16,918 nucleotides of DNA, taken from JAXHMM01 sp964528445. Lineage in GTDB: Bacteria; Bacteroidota; Rhodothermia; Balneolales; Balneolaceae. Under the pieces are notes generated by a model. That model was not told the origin of the DNA. It searched no databases and saw only the letters and a program-made list of their open reading frames with translations. The stretch is from NCBI GenBank assembly GCA_964528445.1, contig CAZGSL010000039.1, positions 1 to 16,918 on the forward strand, given 5' to 3'. Made by a program: the position numbers and the translations under genes. This document shows positions 6,921 through 14,620 of the stretch, in pieces. How positions within the stretch are numbered: the stretch's first letter is position 1; every line of letters starts with the position of its first letter.

Positions 6921-8624
6921 ATGAAATCAAAATTTCTCTCAACCCGCTGGATTCTGCTGGCGGCCGGTATTGTTGCCATTATCGGCCTGACGGGGATGAA
7001 TGTATATTCGCTGCTGGAGCTCAAGAACAGCACGCTCGAATACAACAGGGAATCCAAGGAGCTGCAGGTCCTTGAATTTGCCGATCGCGTGCGCTACTGG
7101 CTCTTCCTGGACCCCTTCGACGGAATGAACCGGATTGACATGGTGCAGGTCCAGGAGGAGTTCAACGAGAACAATCGCTTTCCCGAGGACATGAACAGCA
7201 TCCTGGCCGAGGTGTCGGAGGAGGATATTTACGACGGCATCTATTTTATGCCCGGGAACGGCAGTCCCTGCTCCGAGAGCGGACGCCTGCTCCGGTATCA
7301 CGCCGACTCCAATTCATTTGAGGATATGGCCGATCGTCCCGCGGCCATTTGCGACGGCCTCGGCTTTGCCCGCAACCGAATGAATTCCCGGATTGAAGAC
7401 TATCCTCTCTCCCGTAATTACATCTTCGATACCCACCGCAGCCTCTCTCTTGCCCTTATCAACCTGGACCAGGGAAGTGTCGTCGGGTATCTTCATTTCC
7501 CGATCGACCGAACTACGCTGGTTCAAAGGGCACTTCCCCGGACTATGAAACGGTTTTTTGGGGAGGGAGACGAGGGAATGAACGTATGGCTGAGGGACTG
7601 GACCCAGAACGAGATCATCGCCACCAATACCCGAGAAGAGTACAGGCGGGACAAAATTGAGATCTGGCAGCGTTTCCCCGAAGTGTTCGATGACTGGGGA
7701 CTGGAAGTACAGGTAACCAACGACTCCGCCGCGGCGGCCGCAAACGCGTCTCTCATCAAGAACCTGGTTGTCCTGGGCATTGCCGTGCTCTTTCTACTGG
7801 GCGCCCTGGTATTCATGTTCATAACCGCCCAGCGGGAACGGGATCTGGCCCAGCGGCAGGCCGGCTTCCTGGCCAACGTCACGCACGAGCTGAAGACGCC
7901 GCTGGCTGTCATGCAGGCGGCGGGCGAGAATCTGTCCGACGGACGCGTGGACGATCAGAGCAGGTTGAAATCCTACGGCAATCACATCTACAACGAGGCC
8001 ATCCGGCTGCGAAGAATGATCGACAAGCTTCTGGATGTGGCCAAAGCGGACGCCGGACAGTCCCTGATCGAAGCCAAACCGGTCTACCTGAACGATGTGC
8101 TTTCCCGGTACCTCCGCGAGAACGAAGACTATATCAAAAACAAGGATTTCAAACTGGAAACCGATATAGAAGAGGATGTTCCTCCCTCCATGATCGACAC
8201 CAGCAGTTTCGAGACCATCATGGGGAACCTCATCGAAAATTCCCTGAAATACTGCAAGGAGGAAAAAGAGATAGCGATCTCTTTACATCACCGGGATAAA
8301 AACATTATAATCAAAGTCCGGGACAAGGGAGTCGGCATACCGAAACCCGCCCAGAAACACGTCTTTGACAAATTCTACCGGGTGGAGGATGCCATGACGG
8401 CCGAAACCAAGGGACACGGGCTGGGTCTTTCCATCGTAAAGAACCTTGTGGAGCTCAACGGGGGAAACGTCAAGGTGGAAAGCGAAGAAGGAGCCGGCTC
8501 CGTGTTTACCGTGGAATTTCCCGTAGTGGATGAATCCGAGGTGGAGAAGGAATACCGGCAGGACGGATCCGGGGAGTATGCCCCCTCGCAAATAATTGAG
8601 GACAAACCCGACTATGTCAACTAG
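6921..8624 (+). CDS. Membrane-bound sensor histidine kinase with large periplasmic domain
   Basis: This 567-residue sensor kinase starts at the ATG at 6921 (an in-frame TTG at 6888 would add 11 residues before the first membrane segment). Transmembrane segment 1 is about 10-30 and segment 2 about 279-302. The 250 residues between them form a periplasmic sensor that I do not recognise; it contains two cysteines (in SPCSE and AICDG) that could pair. The cytoplasmic part has the HisKA H-box FLANVTHELKTPL with His322, an N-box with Asn440 in ENSLKY, the G1 box DKGVGIP with Asp468, an F-box (VFDKFYRV) and the G2 box GHGLGLS (498-504). All residues for autophosphorylation and ATP binding are present. 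The last 11 nt overlap the response regulator start, so the two are translationally coupled partners. The C-terminus after the kinase core is an acidic tail. Signal and target genes cannot be read from the sequence. Confidence 0.93.
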   Translation: MKSKFLSTRWILLAAGIVAIIGLTGMNVYSLLELKNSTLEYNRESKELQVLEFADRVRYWLFLDPFDGMNRIDMVQVQEEFNENNRFPEDMNSILAEVSEEDIYDGIYFMPGNGSPCSESGRLLRYHADSNSFEDMADRPAAICDGLGFARNRMNSRIEDYPLSRNYIFDTHRSLSLALINLDQGSVVGYLHFPIDRTTLVQRALPRTMKRFFGEGDEGMNVWLRDWTQNEIIATNTREEYRRDKIEIWQRFPEVFDDWGLEVQVTNDSAAAAANASLIKNLVVLGIAVLFLLGALVFMFITAQRERDLAQRQAGFLANVTHELKTPLAVMQAAGENLSDGRVDDQSRLKSYGNHIYNEAIRLRRMIDKLLDVAKADAGQSLIEAKPVYLNDVLSRYLRENEDYIKNKDFKLETDIEEDVPPSMIDTSSFETIMGNLIENSLKYCKEEKEIAISLHHRDKNIIIKVRDKGVGIPKPAQKHVFDKFYRVEDAMTAETKGHGLGLSIVKNLVELNGGNVKVESEEGAGSVFTVEFPVVDESEVEKEYRQDGSGEYAPSQIIEDKPDYVN

Positions 8625-9318
8625 TTCCAAGAAAATCCTGATTGTAGAGGACGAACCCAGCCTCGTTTTCACGCTTCAGGATACCCTGGAAAACGAAGGC
8701 TACCAGGTTTTTGTCTCCGAAGAGGGAGACAACGCCCTCGAAATCGTTAAGAAAGAGAATCCCGACCTGATGGTGCTGGACCTCATGCTGCCTGGCATGA
8801 GCGGTTACGATATCTGCAAGAAAGTGAGGGAGATGAACTATACCTTTCCCATCATCATGCTCACCGCGCGGGACCAGGAAATAGACAAGGTGACGGGACT
8901 CAACATCGGGGCGGACGACTACATGACCAAACCGTTCGGGGTCAAGGAGCTACTGGCCCGTATCCAGGCTCGCCTGCGCCGGTCCGAGAAGTACTCCCGG
9001 AACAAGCCGATCGACGAAGTGAAGCTGGACCCTGTTCACCTGGACTTGAAAAACGCGGTCGCGAAGCACCCGGAAAACGGAGACCAGGAGCTGACCACCC
9101 GGGAGGTCGAGCTCATCCGCTACCTGGTTTCGCACGCCAACGAGCCGGTTTCGCGCGACGCGCTGCTGGAAAACGTCTGGCGCTACGAGTACAGCACCAA
9201 CACGCGAACGGTAGACGTACACATCTCCAAGCTGCGCTCCAAGATCGAAATGCATCCGGACGATCCGAAGTACCTGGTGACGCTCCACGGCGTAGGCTAC
9301 ATGCTCAAGATGAGCTGA
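8614..9318 (+). CDS. OmpR/PhoB-family response regulator
   Basis: This is a 234-residue DNA-binding response regulator and the partner of the preceding kinase. The receiver domain (about 7-120) has the acidic pair E12/D13 in VEDEP, phosphoacceptor Asp56 in VLDLMLPGMSG, Thr84 in MLTARD and Lys106 in TKPFG, all at the conserved places. The C-terminal part, about 135-234, is a winged helix with the recognition-helix region TRTVDVHISKLR and the closing wing GVGYMLK. The start is the ATG at 8614, inside the kinase gene, overlapping its end by 11 nt; an upstream TTG at 8596 would add only six residues. The gene ends 176 nt before the convergent rarA stop, and the gap holds a long palindrome. The protein should bind tandem sites as a dimer once phosphorylated; its regulon is not known. 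Confidence 0.95.
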   Translation: MSTSSKKILIVEDEPSLVFTLQDTLENEGYQVFVSEEGDNALEIVKKENPDLMVLDLMLPGMSGYDICKKVREMNYTFPIIMLTARDQEIDKVTGLNIGADDYMTKPFGVKELLARIQARLRRSEKYSRNKPIDEVKLDPVHLDLKNAVAKHPENGDQELTTREVELIRYLVSHANEPVSRDALLENVWRYEYSTNTRTVDVHISKLRSKIEMHPDDPKYLVTLHGVGYMLKMS

Positions 9319-9340
9319 CAACCTGCCACCCTACTACCAA

Positions 9341-9517
9341 AAGCGGCTTACCGAAAGGACCGCTGACTTTCTCTTCTTCCCATACCCCTTTTTTGGGACT
9401 CTAAATTTTTGGCGGGTTGCCCCGATTACAGGAACCGGACCGGAAATCCAAAAATTTCAATGTCCAAAAAAAGGGTATGGAGAAGAAATCAGCTTACTGC
9501 TCTTCGGTAAGCCGCTT
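9341..9517. repeat. Long imperfect palindrome between convergent genes, overlapping the rarA 3' end
   Basis: The left arm begins with AAGCGGCTTACCGAA (9341-9355), whose exact reverse complement lies at 9503-9517 inside the last codons of rarA. Further in, 9381-9412 pairs with 9448-9479 without gaps at 26 of 32 positions, including CATACCC with GGGTATG (9473-9479) and AAATTTTTGG (9403-9412) with CCAAAAATTT (9448-9457). GCTGA followed by TTTC is also shared between the outer and inner blocks. The spacer is about 35 nt. A runs rather than T runs follow the inner stem in both directions, so this is not an ordinary intrinsic terminator. It could be an old inverted duplication of the rarA tail, or a structure selected to separate convergent transcripts. 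Confidence 0.85.
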
Positions 9518-10864
9518 CCGGATCTCCTGCAGCCGTTTCCAGAGTTTGCCTTCCCGTCCGATATCGCCAGGCTCGTACCATGAGGTGTCCTCCAGGCCCT
9601 CGGGCAGGTACTGCTGGGCAGTCCAGTGGTGGGGATGGCTGTGCGGATAGTCGTAGTCCTCCGTTGCGTTTTCCACGCCGAGATAGCGCGACTCCTTGCC
9701 GCTGGCGGTCTTGTCCCTCAGGTGGGGCGGGACCGGACCGGTGCCCTTCTCCTTGATATGTCCCTGAACCGAAAAGATGGCCCCGGTGCTGTTGCTCTTG
9801 GGCGCCAGCGAGAGGTAGATGCAGGTGTGCGCCAGGAAGTAGAGTCCTTCCGGCATCCCGGTCTTGGTGAACGCCTCATGGGCGGCGTTGACCATTGGGA
9901 GGGCGTGCGGATCGGCCATGCCGACATCCTCCGAAGCCAGGATCAGCATCCGCCGAAAAATAAAATTGGGATCGTCCCCTCCCTCCAGCATCGCCGCCAT
10001 CCAGTAGAGGGCCGCATCCACGTCGGAACCCCGCATCGACTTGATAAACGCCGAAGCGTAGTGGTAGTGCTCGTCGCCCGTCCCGTCGTAGCGCACCGAC
10101 CGCTTCTGGATGCATTCGCGCGCCACCTCCAGATCAATGCGAACCACCCCCTCCTCGTCGGGATCGCTGGAGAGCACCGCCACCTCGAGTGCGTTGAGGG
10201 CGTTCCGTATGTCTCCGCCGGCGTATTCGGCAAGGTGCTTTTTGGCCGGACCGCTAATCTCCACGTTCCTCTCGCCCAGCCCCCGCTCCTCGTCCTCCAG
10301 CGCCCGGTCGATTACAGTAAGTACGTGCTGGGTGGTCAAGTCGTGCAGTTCGAAGAGCTGGCACCGGGAGAGCAGGGGTCCGACCAGCGAATAGAAGGGG
10401 TTTTCGGTGGTGGCGCCGATCAGGGTGATAATGCCCGACTCTACGTGGGGCAGCAGCGCGTCCTGCTGCGCCTTGTTCCAGCGATGGATCTCGTCCACAA
10501 ACAGGATGGTCTTGCGGTCCTTCATCTTTCGGTAGGTCTCCGCCCGCTCGACCACCTCCCGGAGGTCCTTGATGCCGTCCAGTACCGCGTTGAGCACCTC
10601 GAACTGGGCGTTGATCTCCCGCGATATCACATGGGCCAGGGTGGTCTTTCCGGAGCTCGGTGGGCCATAAAAAACCATGGAGCCGATCACGCCGCTCTCG
10701 ATCATCCGGCGCAGCATTTTCCCCTCCCCCACGATGTGATCCTGTCCCACGAACTCCTCCAGCGACCGGGGGCGCATGCGGGTGGCCAGCGGCTGATGCC
10801 GGCTGGCACCCGGCTCCATATGGGGAGAGCCGCCGTCGCCTCCGGATTCGTTAAAGAGGTCCAT
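9494..10864 (-). CDS. rarA: Replication-associated recombination protein A (AAA+ ATPase RarA/MgsA)
   Basis: This is a 456-residue AAA+ ATPase of the RarA/MgsA/WRNIP1 family, which acts at stalled replication forks and at single-stranded DNA ends and interacts with SSB. Walker A is GPPSSGKT (67-74), with Ser-Ser where relatives usually have Gly-Thr. Walker B is ILFVDEIHR (120-128), sensor 1 is GATTENP (150-156) and the arginine region is LLSRCQLFEL. The C-terminal tetramerisation region (DVDAALYWMAAMLEGGDDPNF, then RRMLILASEDVG) is highly typical, as is the end (PHHWTAQQYLPEGL). The ATG at 10864 has AGGTG six nt upstream, overlapping the stop of pccB, which lies only seven nt away. It is therefore the last gene of a minus-strand cluster. 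The first 25 residues are a variable, probably flexible leader. Its 3' end forms one arm of a long palindrome. Confidence 0.95.
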   Translation of the reverse strand: MDLFNESGGDGGSPHMEPGASRHQPLATRMRPRSLEEFVGQDHIVGEGKMLRRMIESGVIGSMVFYGPPSSGKTTLAHVISREINAQFEVLNAVLDGIKDLREVVERAETYRKMKDRKTILFVDEIHRWNKAQQDALLPHVESGIITLIGATTENPFYSLVGPLLSRCQLFELHDLTTQHVLTVIDRALEDEERGLGERNVEISGPAKKHLAEYAGGDIRNALNALEVAVLSSDPDEEGVVRIDLEVARECIQKRSVRYDGTGDEHYHYASAFIKSMRGSDVDAALYWMAAMLEGGDDPNFIFRRMLILASEDVGMADPHALPMVNAAHEAFTKTGMPEGLYFLAHTCIYLSLAPKSNSTGAIFSVQGHIKEKGTGPVPPHLRDKTASGKESRYLGVENATEDYDYPHSHPHHWTAQQYLPEGLEDTSWYEPGDIGREGKLWKRLQEIRKRLTEEQ

Positions 10865-10871
10865 ACAACAC

Positions 10872-12422
10872 CTAGAGTGGCAGGTTGTCGTGTTTTTTCT
10901 TGGGCACCGAGTCCACCTTGTCTTCGGAAATCTCCAGCGCCTTGATCAGCTTCTCGCGAGTTTCGCCGGGCATAATCACATTGTCGATATACCCGCGGGC
11001 CGCCGCCTTGTAGGGATGGGCGAACTGCTCCTTGTAGTAGTCGATCAGTTCCTGCTCTTTCGCCTCGGGATCGTCGGCCTCCTCGATCTCCTTGCGGAAA
11101 ATAATCTCCACCGCCCCCTTAGGTCCCATGACCGCGATCTCGGCCGTCGGCCACGCCACATTGTAGTCGGCCCGGATGTGCTTGGAGTTCATCACGTCGT
11201 ACGCTCCCCCGTAGGCTTTCCGGGTGATGACCGTCATCTTCGGGACCGTGGCTTCGCAGAAGGCGTAGAGCAGCTTGGCCCCGTGCTTGATGATGCCGCC
11301 CCACTCCTGGTCGGTGCCCGGCAGAAAACCGGGAACGTCTTCGAAAACCACCAGCGGAATGTTGAAGGCATCGCAGAAGCGGACGAAACGCGCGCCCTTG
11401 AGAGAGGCGTCGATGTCCAGCACCCCCGCCAGGGAGAGCGGCTGGTTGGCCACAATGCCGACGCTCCGGCCGTCAATACGGGCGAAACCCACCACGATGT
11501 TGTCGGCGTAGTGCTCGTGTACCTCCATGAAGGAGTCGCGGTCCACGATGCCCCCGATCACATCCTTGATGTCGTAGGGCTTGTTGGGACTTTCGGGGAC
11601 GATATCGTCCAGCAATTCCACTTTGGCGGGATCGGGATCCTTACCTTCCGTACGGGGAGGTTTCTCCTCGCAATTTTGCGGGATGTAGCTCATCAGTCTC
11701 CGCAGCTCCTTCAGGCAGAGGGCGTCGTTTTCCTCCGAAAAATGCGCCACGCCCGACTTGGTGCCGTGCGCGCTGGCTCCGCCCAGCTCCTCGGAGGTCA
11801 CCTCCTCGTGGGTTACCGTCTTGACCACGTTGGGACCCGTAACAAACATGTAGCTCGTATTCTTGACCATGAATATGAAATCGGTCAGGGCCGGGCTGTA
11901 GACCGCTCCCCCCGCGCAGGGTCCCATGACGGCCGAAATCTGGGGCACCACGCCCGAAGCCATGCTGTTGCGCCAGAACACCTCGGCGTAGCCGCCCAGG
12001 GAGGAAACGCCCTCCTGGATGCGCGCGCCGCCGGAGTCGTTGAGCCCGATAATGGGCACCCCGTTCTTCATGGCCAGGTCCATGACCTTGCATATCTTTT
12101 CCGCATGCGTTTCGGAGAGGGAGCCGCCGAACACCGTAAAATCCTGGCTGAACACGTAAACCGGCCGGTTGTGAATGGTGCCGAAACCGGTTACCACTCC
12201 GTCGCCGAGCGGCTTGCGATCCTCCAGTCCGAAATCGGTACTCCGGTGTGTCACGAAGGGATCGATCTCCTCGAACGAATCCTGGTCCAACAGCAGGTCC
12301 AGCCGTTCCCGGGCAGTCAGCTTGCCCTTGTCGTGCTGTTTCTTGATGCGTCGCTCGCCGCCCCCCTTCTTGGCGTCTTCTCGCTGTTTTTTAAGCCACT
12401 CCGCCTTTTCGTCAGATGCCAT
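10872..12422 (-). CDS. pccB: Acyl-CoA carboxylase carboxyltransferase (beta) subunit, propionyl-CoA carboxylase-like
   Basis: This 516-residue protein has the length and sequence of biotin-dependent acyl-CoA carboxylase beta subunits, which move CO2 from carboxybiotin to propionyl-CoA or a related acyl-CoA, giving (S)-methylmalonyl-CoA. The ATG at 12422 starts MASDEKAEWLKK; the frame is open further upstream but only as a shadow. Both crotonase-like halves are present. The first oxyanion site is GPCAGGA (167-173) and the second is KAYGGAYD (402-409). Asp409 sits at the position that, from memory of actinobacterial enzymes, favours propionyl- over acetyl-CoA. The end KKKHDNLPL is typical. No biotin carboxylase/BCCP (alpha) gene is in the window, so the holoenzyme needs a partner encoded elsewhere. 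A decarboxylase role cannot be excluded. The gene lies 13 nt after the acidic unknown gene and 7 nt before rarA. Confidence 0.9.
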   Translation of the reverse strand: MASDEKAEWLKKQREDAKKGGGERRIKKQHDKGKLTARERLDLLLDQDSFEEIDPFVTHRSTDFGLEDRKPLGDGVVTGFGTIHNRPVYVFSQDFTVFGGSLSETHAEKICKVMDLAMKNGVPIIGLNDSGGARIQEGVSSLGGYAEVFWRNSMASGVVPQISAVMGPCAGGAVYSPALTDFIFMVKNTSYMFVTGPNVVKTVTHEEVTSEELGGASAHGTKSGVAHFSEENDALCLKELRRLMSYIPQNCEEKPPRTEGKDPDPAKVELLDDIVPESPNKPYDIKDVIGGIVDRDSFMEVHEHYADNIVVGFARIDGRSVGIVANQPLSLAGVLDIDASLKGARFVRFCDAFNIPLVVFEDVPGFLPGTDQEWGGIIKHGAKLLYAFCEATVPKMTVITRKAYGGAYDVMNSKHIRADYNVAWPTAEIAVMGPKGAVEIIFRKEIEEADDPEAKEQELIDYYKEQFAHPYKAAARGYIDNVIMPGETREKLIKALEISEDKVDSVPKKKHDNLPL

Positions 12423-12435
12423 CGATACTTCGTTT

Positions 12436-13860
12436 TTAGTTGGATTTGGAATGCTCCAGGAACCACGATTGCAGCCGGTCGGTAAAATCCACCGCCGGCT
12501 CTGAGTACATATCCACCATATTCCGTTTAAATATGTTCTTTTCGATATACCTGCTCGCGCTTTTCCACTCCTCGTATCCCGAAATTTCCTCCAGGGCTTC
12601 CTCGTACGCACGTTCCGAGCCCCGGAATATCTCCTCGATGAAATAGGATTTTTCATCCTTCAGCAGTACCCGAAGTTTTTCGGCCGTCGGGGAATCGCCG
12701 TTCTCCTCTTCTTTTTCACGGCCGGAACCGGTAAGGTCCACCACAGGATCGTCGATGAATCCTTCTTCCACGGTATCATCGTCCGTTTCCTCCTCCGTTC
12801 CCGCCGGGTCTTCGGGGGACTCAAACTCCACGGGCTCCTCCAGGCGCTCCTCTTCCTCCTCCTGCAGCCTCTGCAGCTCCTCGGGCTCCAGGTACCGCAT
12901 CCACATGGGCAGCTCGCCGGACTCCTCTCCTGCTTCAATCGTATCGCCTTCCGAAGCTCCGCTCTCCGCTTGCTTACCTTCTGTCGGTTCCCCCTCCGCT
13001 TCCTGCGTTTCCGGCTCATCACCCGATGCCGTCCGTACTCGCTCCTCCGCCGGCTCTTCCGGCACGTCATTCACCTCCCGACTCTCCTCCAGGTCTTTTC
13101 CCTCTTCCTCCGGAGGGTGGCCGTTCCCGGATTCCGGCCTGGGGGCTTTTCGGTCTTCCAGCAGTCTTCGAAATTCCTCACGGGTCACCGGCTCGTCTCG
13201 CTCGTCAAATCGCCGCGCCAGCTCATCCCGCCCCTTGTCTTCAAAAAACAGGCTCAGGAGCCCGGGATCCGCCTCCCCCCCCGTCAGTTGAAACAGCGGC
13301 TCCAGCATGCGGGACCACTCACCCGGACCGTACCCGTCGACCATCTTTTCGTCGGCCCGCCTAACGATCTCTTCGCACCGGTCTCTCCCCAAGGTCTCCA
13401 GTTCCTTCTTGCGCATGTACCGGGGAAAAAGCTCTTTAAAATGCGGGTACACCACCAGCCACTCCCCGCGTTTCTGCAGCTCGGCGAGATTCAATTCACG
13501 CTCCTCCCCGTAGAGCATGCCGGGAATGCGGGCGCGGGGGCGTACCAGCATCTCGAGGCAGTCGCTTACGGCCGATTCAAACAAGTTCCGGGCATGTCCG
13601 GCCGGGAGCCTGAGCTGGGATGAAAGCGCGCTCACAAACTCCTTCCATTTCGACTGGGCCTCCTCTGCTTCCACATCCGCCCACTCGGTTTCCGGGAAAG
13701 CCAGGGATTCTTCCAGGTTGCGAACCATCCCGAGACGGAGCCGGCGGAAGAGAAAGGAGGGAATATCCAGGGAGCGCAGCTCTTCCGTACGGTAATGCTG
13801 CCGCTCCTCCGGCAACTGTTCGATAAAGCGATCTGTAATGTTGCTGACTATTCGGTCCAT
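12436..13860 (-). CDS. Acidic protein of unknown function with long disordered middle
   Basis: I do not recognise this 474-residue protein. Three parts can be seen. Residues 1-238 are mostly helical-looking and soluble (FVSALSSQLRLPAGHARNLF, and WLVVYPHFKELFPRYMRKKE). Residues about 239-389 are low-complexity and very rich in Glu, Asp, Pro, Ser and Gly, so probably disordered. Residues 390-474 form a compact charged domain with many aromatics, ending KNIFKRNMVDMYSEPAVDFTD and then RLQSWFLEHSK. There is no signal peptide or membrane segment, so it should be cytoplasmic. The start is the ATG at 13860; a TTG 12 codons upstream is less likely. It is the first gene of the cluster with pccB (13-nt gap) and rarA. 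The two folded ends joined by an acidic tether suggest a scaffold or adaptor, but that is inference; I assign no function. Confidence 0.8.
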   Translation of the reverse strand: MDRIVSNITDRFIEQLPEERQHYRTEELRSLDIPSFLFRRLRLGMVRNLEESLAFPETEWADVEAEEAQSKWKEFVSALSSQLRLPAGHARNLFESAVSDCLEMLVRPRARIPGMLYGEERELNLAELQKRGEWLVVYPHFKELFPRYMRKKELETLGRDRCEEIVRRADEKMVDGYGPGEWSRMLEPLFQLTGGEADPGLLSLFFEDKGRDELARRFDERDEPVTREEFRRLLEDRKAPRPESGNGHPPEEEGKDLEESREVNDVPEEPAEERVRTASGDEPETQEAEGEPTEGKQAESGASEGDTIEAGEESGELPMWMRYLEPEELQRLQEEEEERLEEPVEFESPEDPAGTEEETDDDTVEEGFIDDPVVDLTGSGREKEEENGDSPTAEKLRVLLKDEKSYFIEEIFRGSERAYEEALEEISGYEEWKSASRYIEKNIFKRNMVDMYSEPAVDFTDRLQSWFLEHSKSN

Positions 13861-13910
13861 GAAATTTTTGGAAATATATAGCCTGCGCCTTGGCAAAACA
13901 ACCGCGAGCG

Positions 13911-13918
13911 CAAAGTTA
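13911..13918 (-). promoter_or_regulatory. Bacteroidota-type -7 box TAACTTTG before the acidic protein gene
   Basis: Read on the minus strand, 13918 to 13911 is TAACTTTG, a full match to the Bacteroidota -7 consensus TAnnTTTG. It lies about 50 nt before the ATG at 13860, a sensible distance for the minus-strand cluster. I found no matching -33 TTTG at 19-21 nt, so support is partial. On the plus strand of the same 139-nt divergent gap, TTTG (13965-13968) and the near-match TACCTTTC (13988-13995) are 19 nt apart, but this would place the transcript start at the ccmA-like ATG. Confidence 0.4.
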
Positions 13919-13999
13919 AGGGCCCCGGTCCGGCGTCAGTCACAGGGAGAGACGGCAATTACAATTTGGCATTTACCTCCGCCTTTTTACCTTTCGTCC

Positions 14000-14620
14000 A
14001 TGCTTGCACTCCGCCTGGATAATATCAGCAAATCCTTCGGGACCAACCGGGTGCTCAAAGATCTCTCCCTGCGCCACGAGGAGGGCATCCTGGGCATCTC
14101 CGGTCCCAACGGTTCGGGCAAATCCACGCTGCTCCGGTGCCTCGGTGGACTCCTGCAGCCGGATTCGGGATCGGTCGAATGGCAGCACAACGGCAGCGTA
14201 TTGAAGCAAGGTGCCCTCCGGGATATTCTCGGGTACGCCGCCCCTTACATCTCCCTCTACCGGGAACTTAGCGTGATGGAGAACCTCAGGTTTATCCTAC
14301 GCCTCCGGAAGACATCCGTTCCCGAAACGGACATAGAATCTCTGGTGCGGTGGACCGGCCTGGGGGAAGCGGGAGAGAAGGCGTACGGAAAGCTATCCAC
14401 CGGACAGCAGCAGCGGGCACGTCTCTGCTCCGCGCTGGTCCACCGGCCGCAACTGCTGTTGCTGGACGAACCGGGTTCCAACCTGGATGAGGAGGGCAGA
14501 GAGTTGGTCAGACGGATCGCGGACCGGTACGGGGGCGGGGAGAATATGCTGGTGATAGCCTCCAACAACCCTTCGGAGATGGCGCTGTGCGACCGGGCAA
14601 TTTCCCTGGAAACCGATTAA
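14000..14620 (+). CDS. ABC transporter ATP-binding protein, CcmA-like
   Basis: This is a 206-residue single ABC ATPase domain, the size of CcmA, the ATPase of the CcmAB haem-related exporter for cytochrome c maturation. Walker A is GPNGSGKST (35-43), the signature is LSTGQ (132-136), Walker B is LLLLDEP with Asp156 and Glu157, and the D-loop is SNLD (160-163). Two places differ from the classical ATPase: the Q-loop region reads GYAAPYISLY without the usual Gln, and the switch histidine is replaced by Asn in IASNNPSE (about 189). I recall similar changes in Bacteroidota CcmA-like proteins. No CcmB or other permease gene is adjacent; the next gene runs convergently and overlaps the stop by 4 nt. 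Start at ATG 14000; the open frame further upstream (from 13838) lies in the divergent intergenic gap. ATPase identity is firm, the CcmA role is moderate. Confidence 0.85.
   Translation: MLALRLDNISKSFGTNRVLKDLSLRHEEGILGISGPNGSGKSTLLRCLGGLLQPDSGSVEWQHNGSVLKQGALRDILGYAAPYISLYRELSVMENLRFILRLRKTSVPETDIESLVRWTGLGEAGEKAYGKLSTGQQQRARLCSALVHRPQLLLLDEPGSNLDEEGRELVRRIADRYGGGENMLVIASNNPSEMALCDRAISLETD

Noticed and set aside
9341..9517. Ordinary bidirectional intrinsic terminator
   Set aside because: Runs of A instead of T follow the inner stem in each direction, and the outer arm lies inside the rarA coding end.
10890..12485. Long plus-strand open frame opposite pccB, with a similar one at 9626-10945 opposite rarA
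   Set aside because: Both are antisense to highly conserved enzymes, and their translations have no recognisable motif.
13988..13995. TACCTTTC as a -7 box for the ABC ATPase gene
   Set aside because: The last base does not match TAnnTTTG, and it would put the transcript start on the ATG; mentioned only as a weak alternative.
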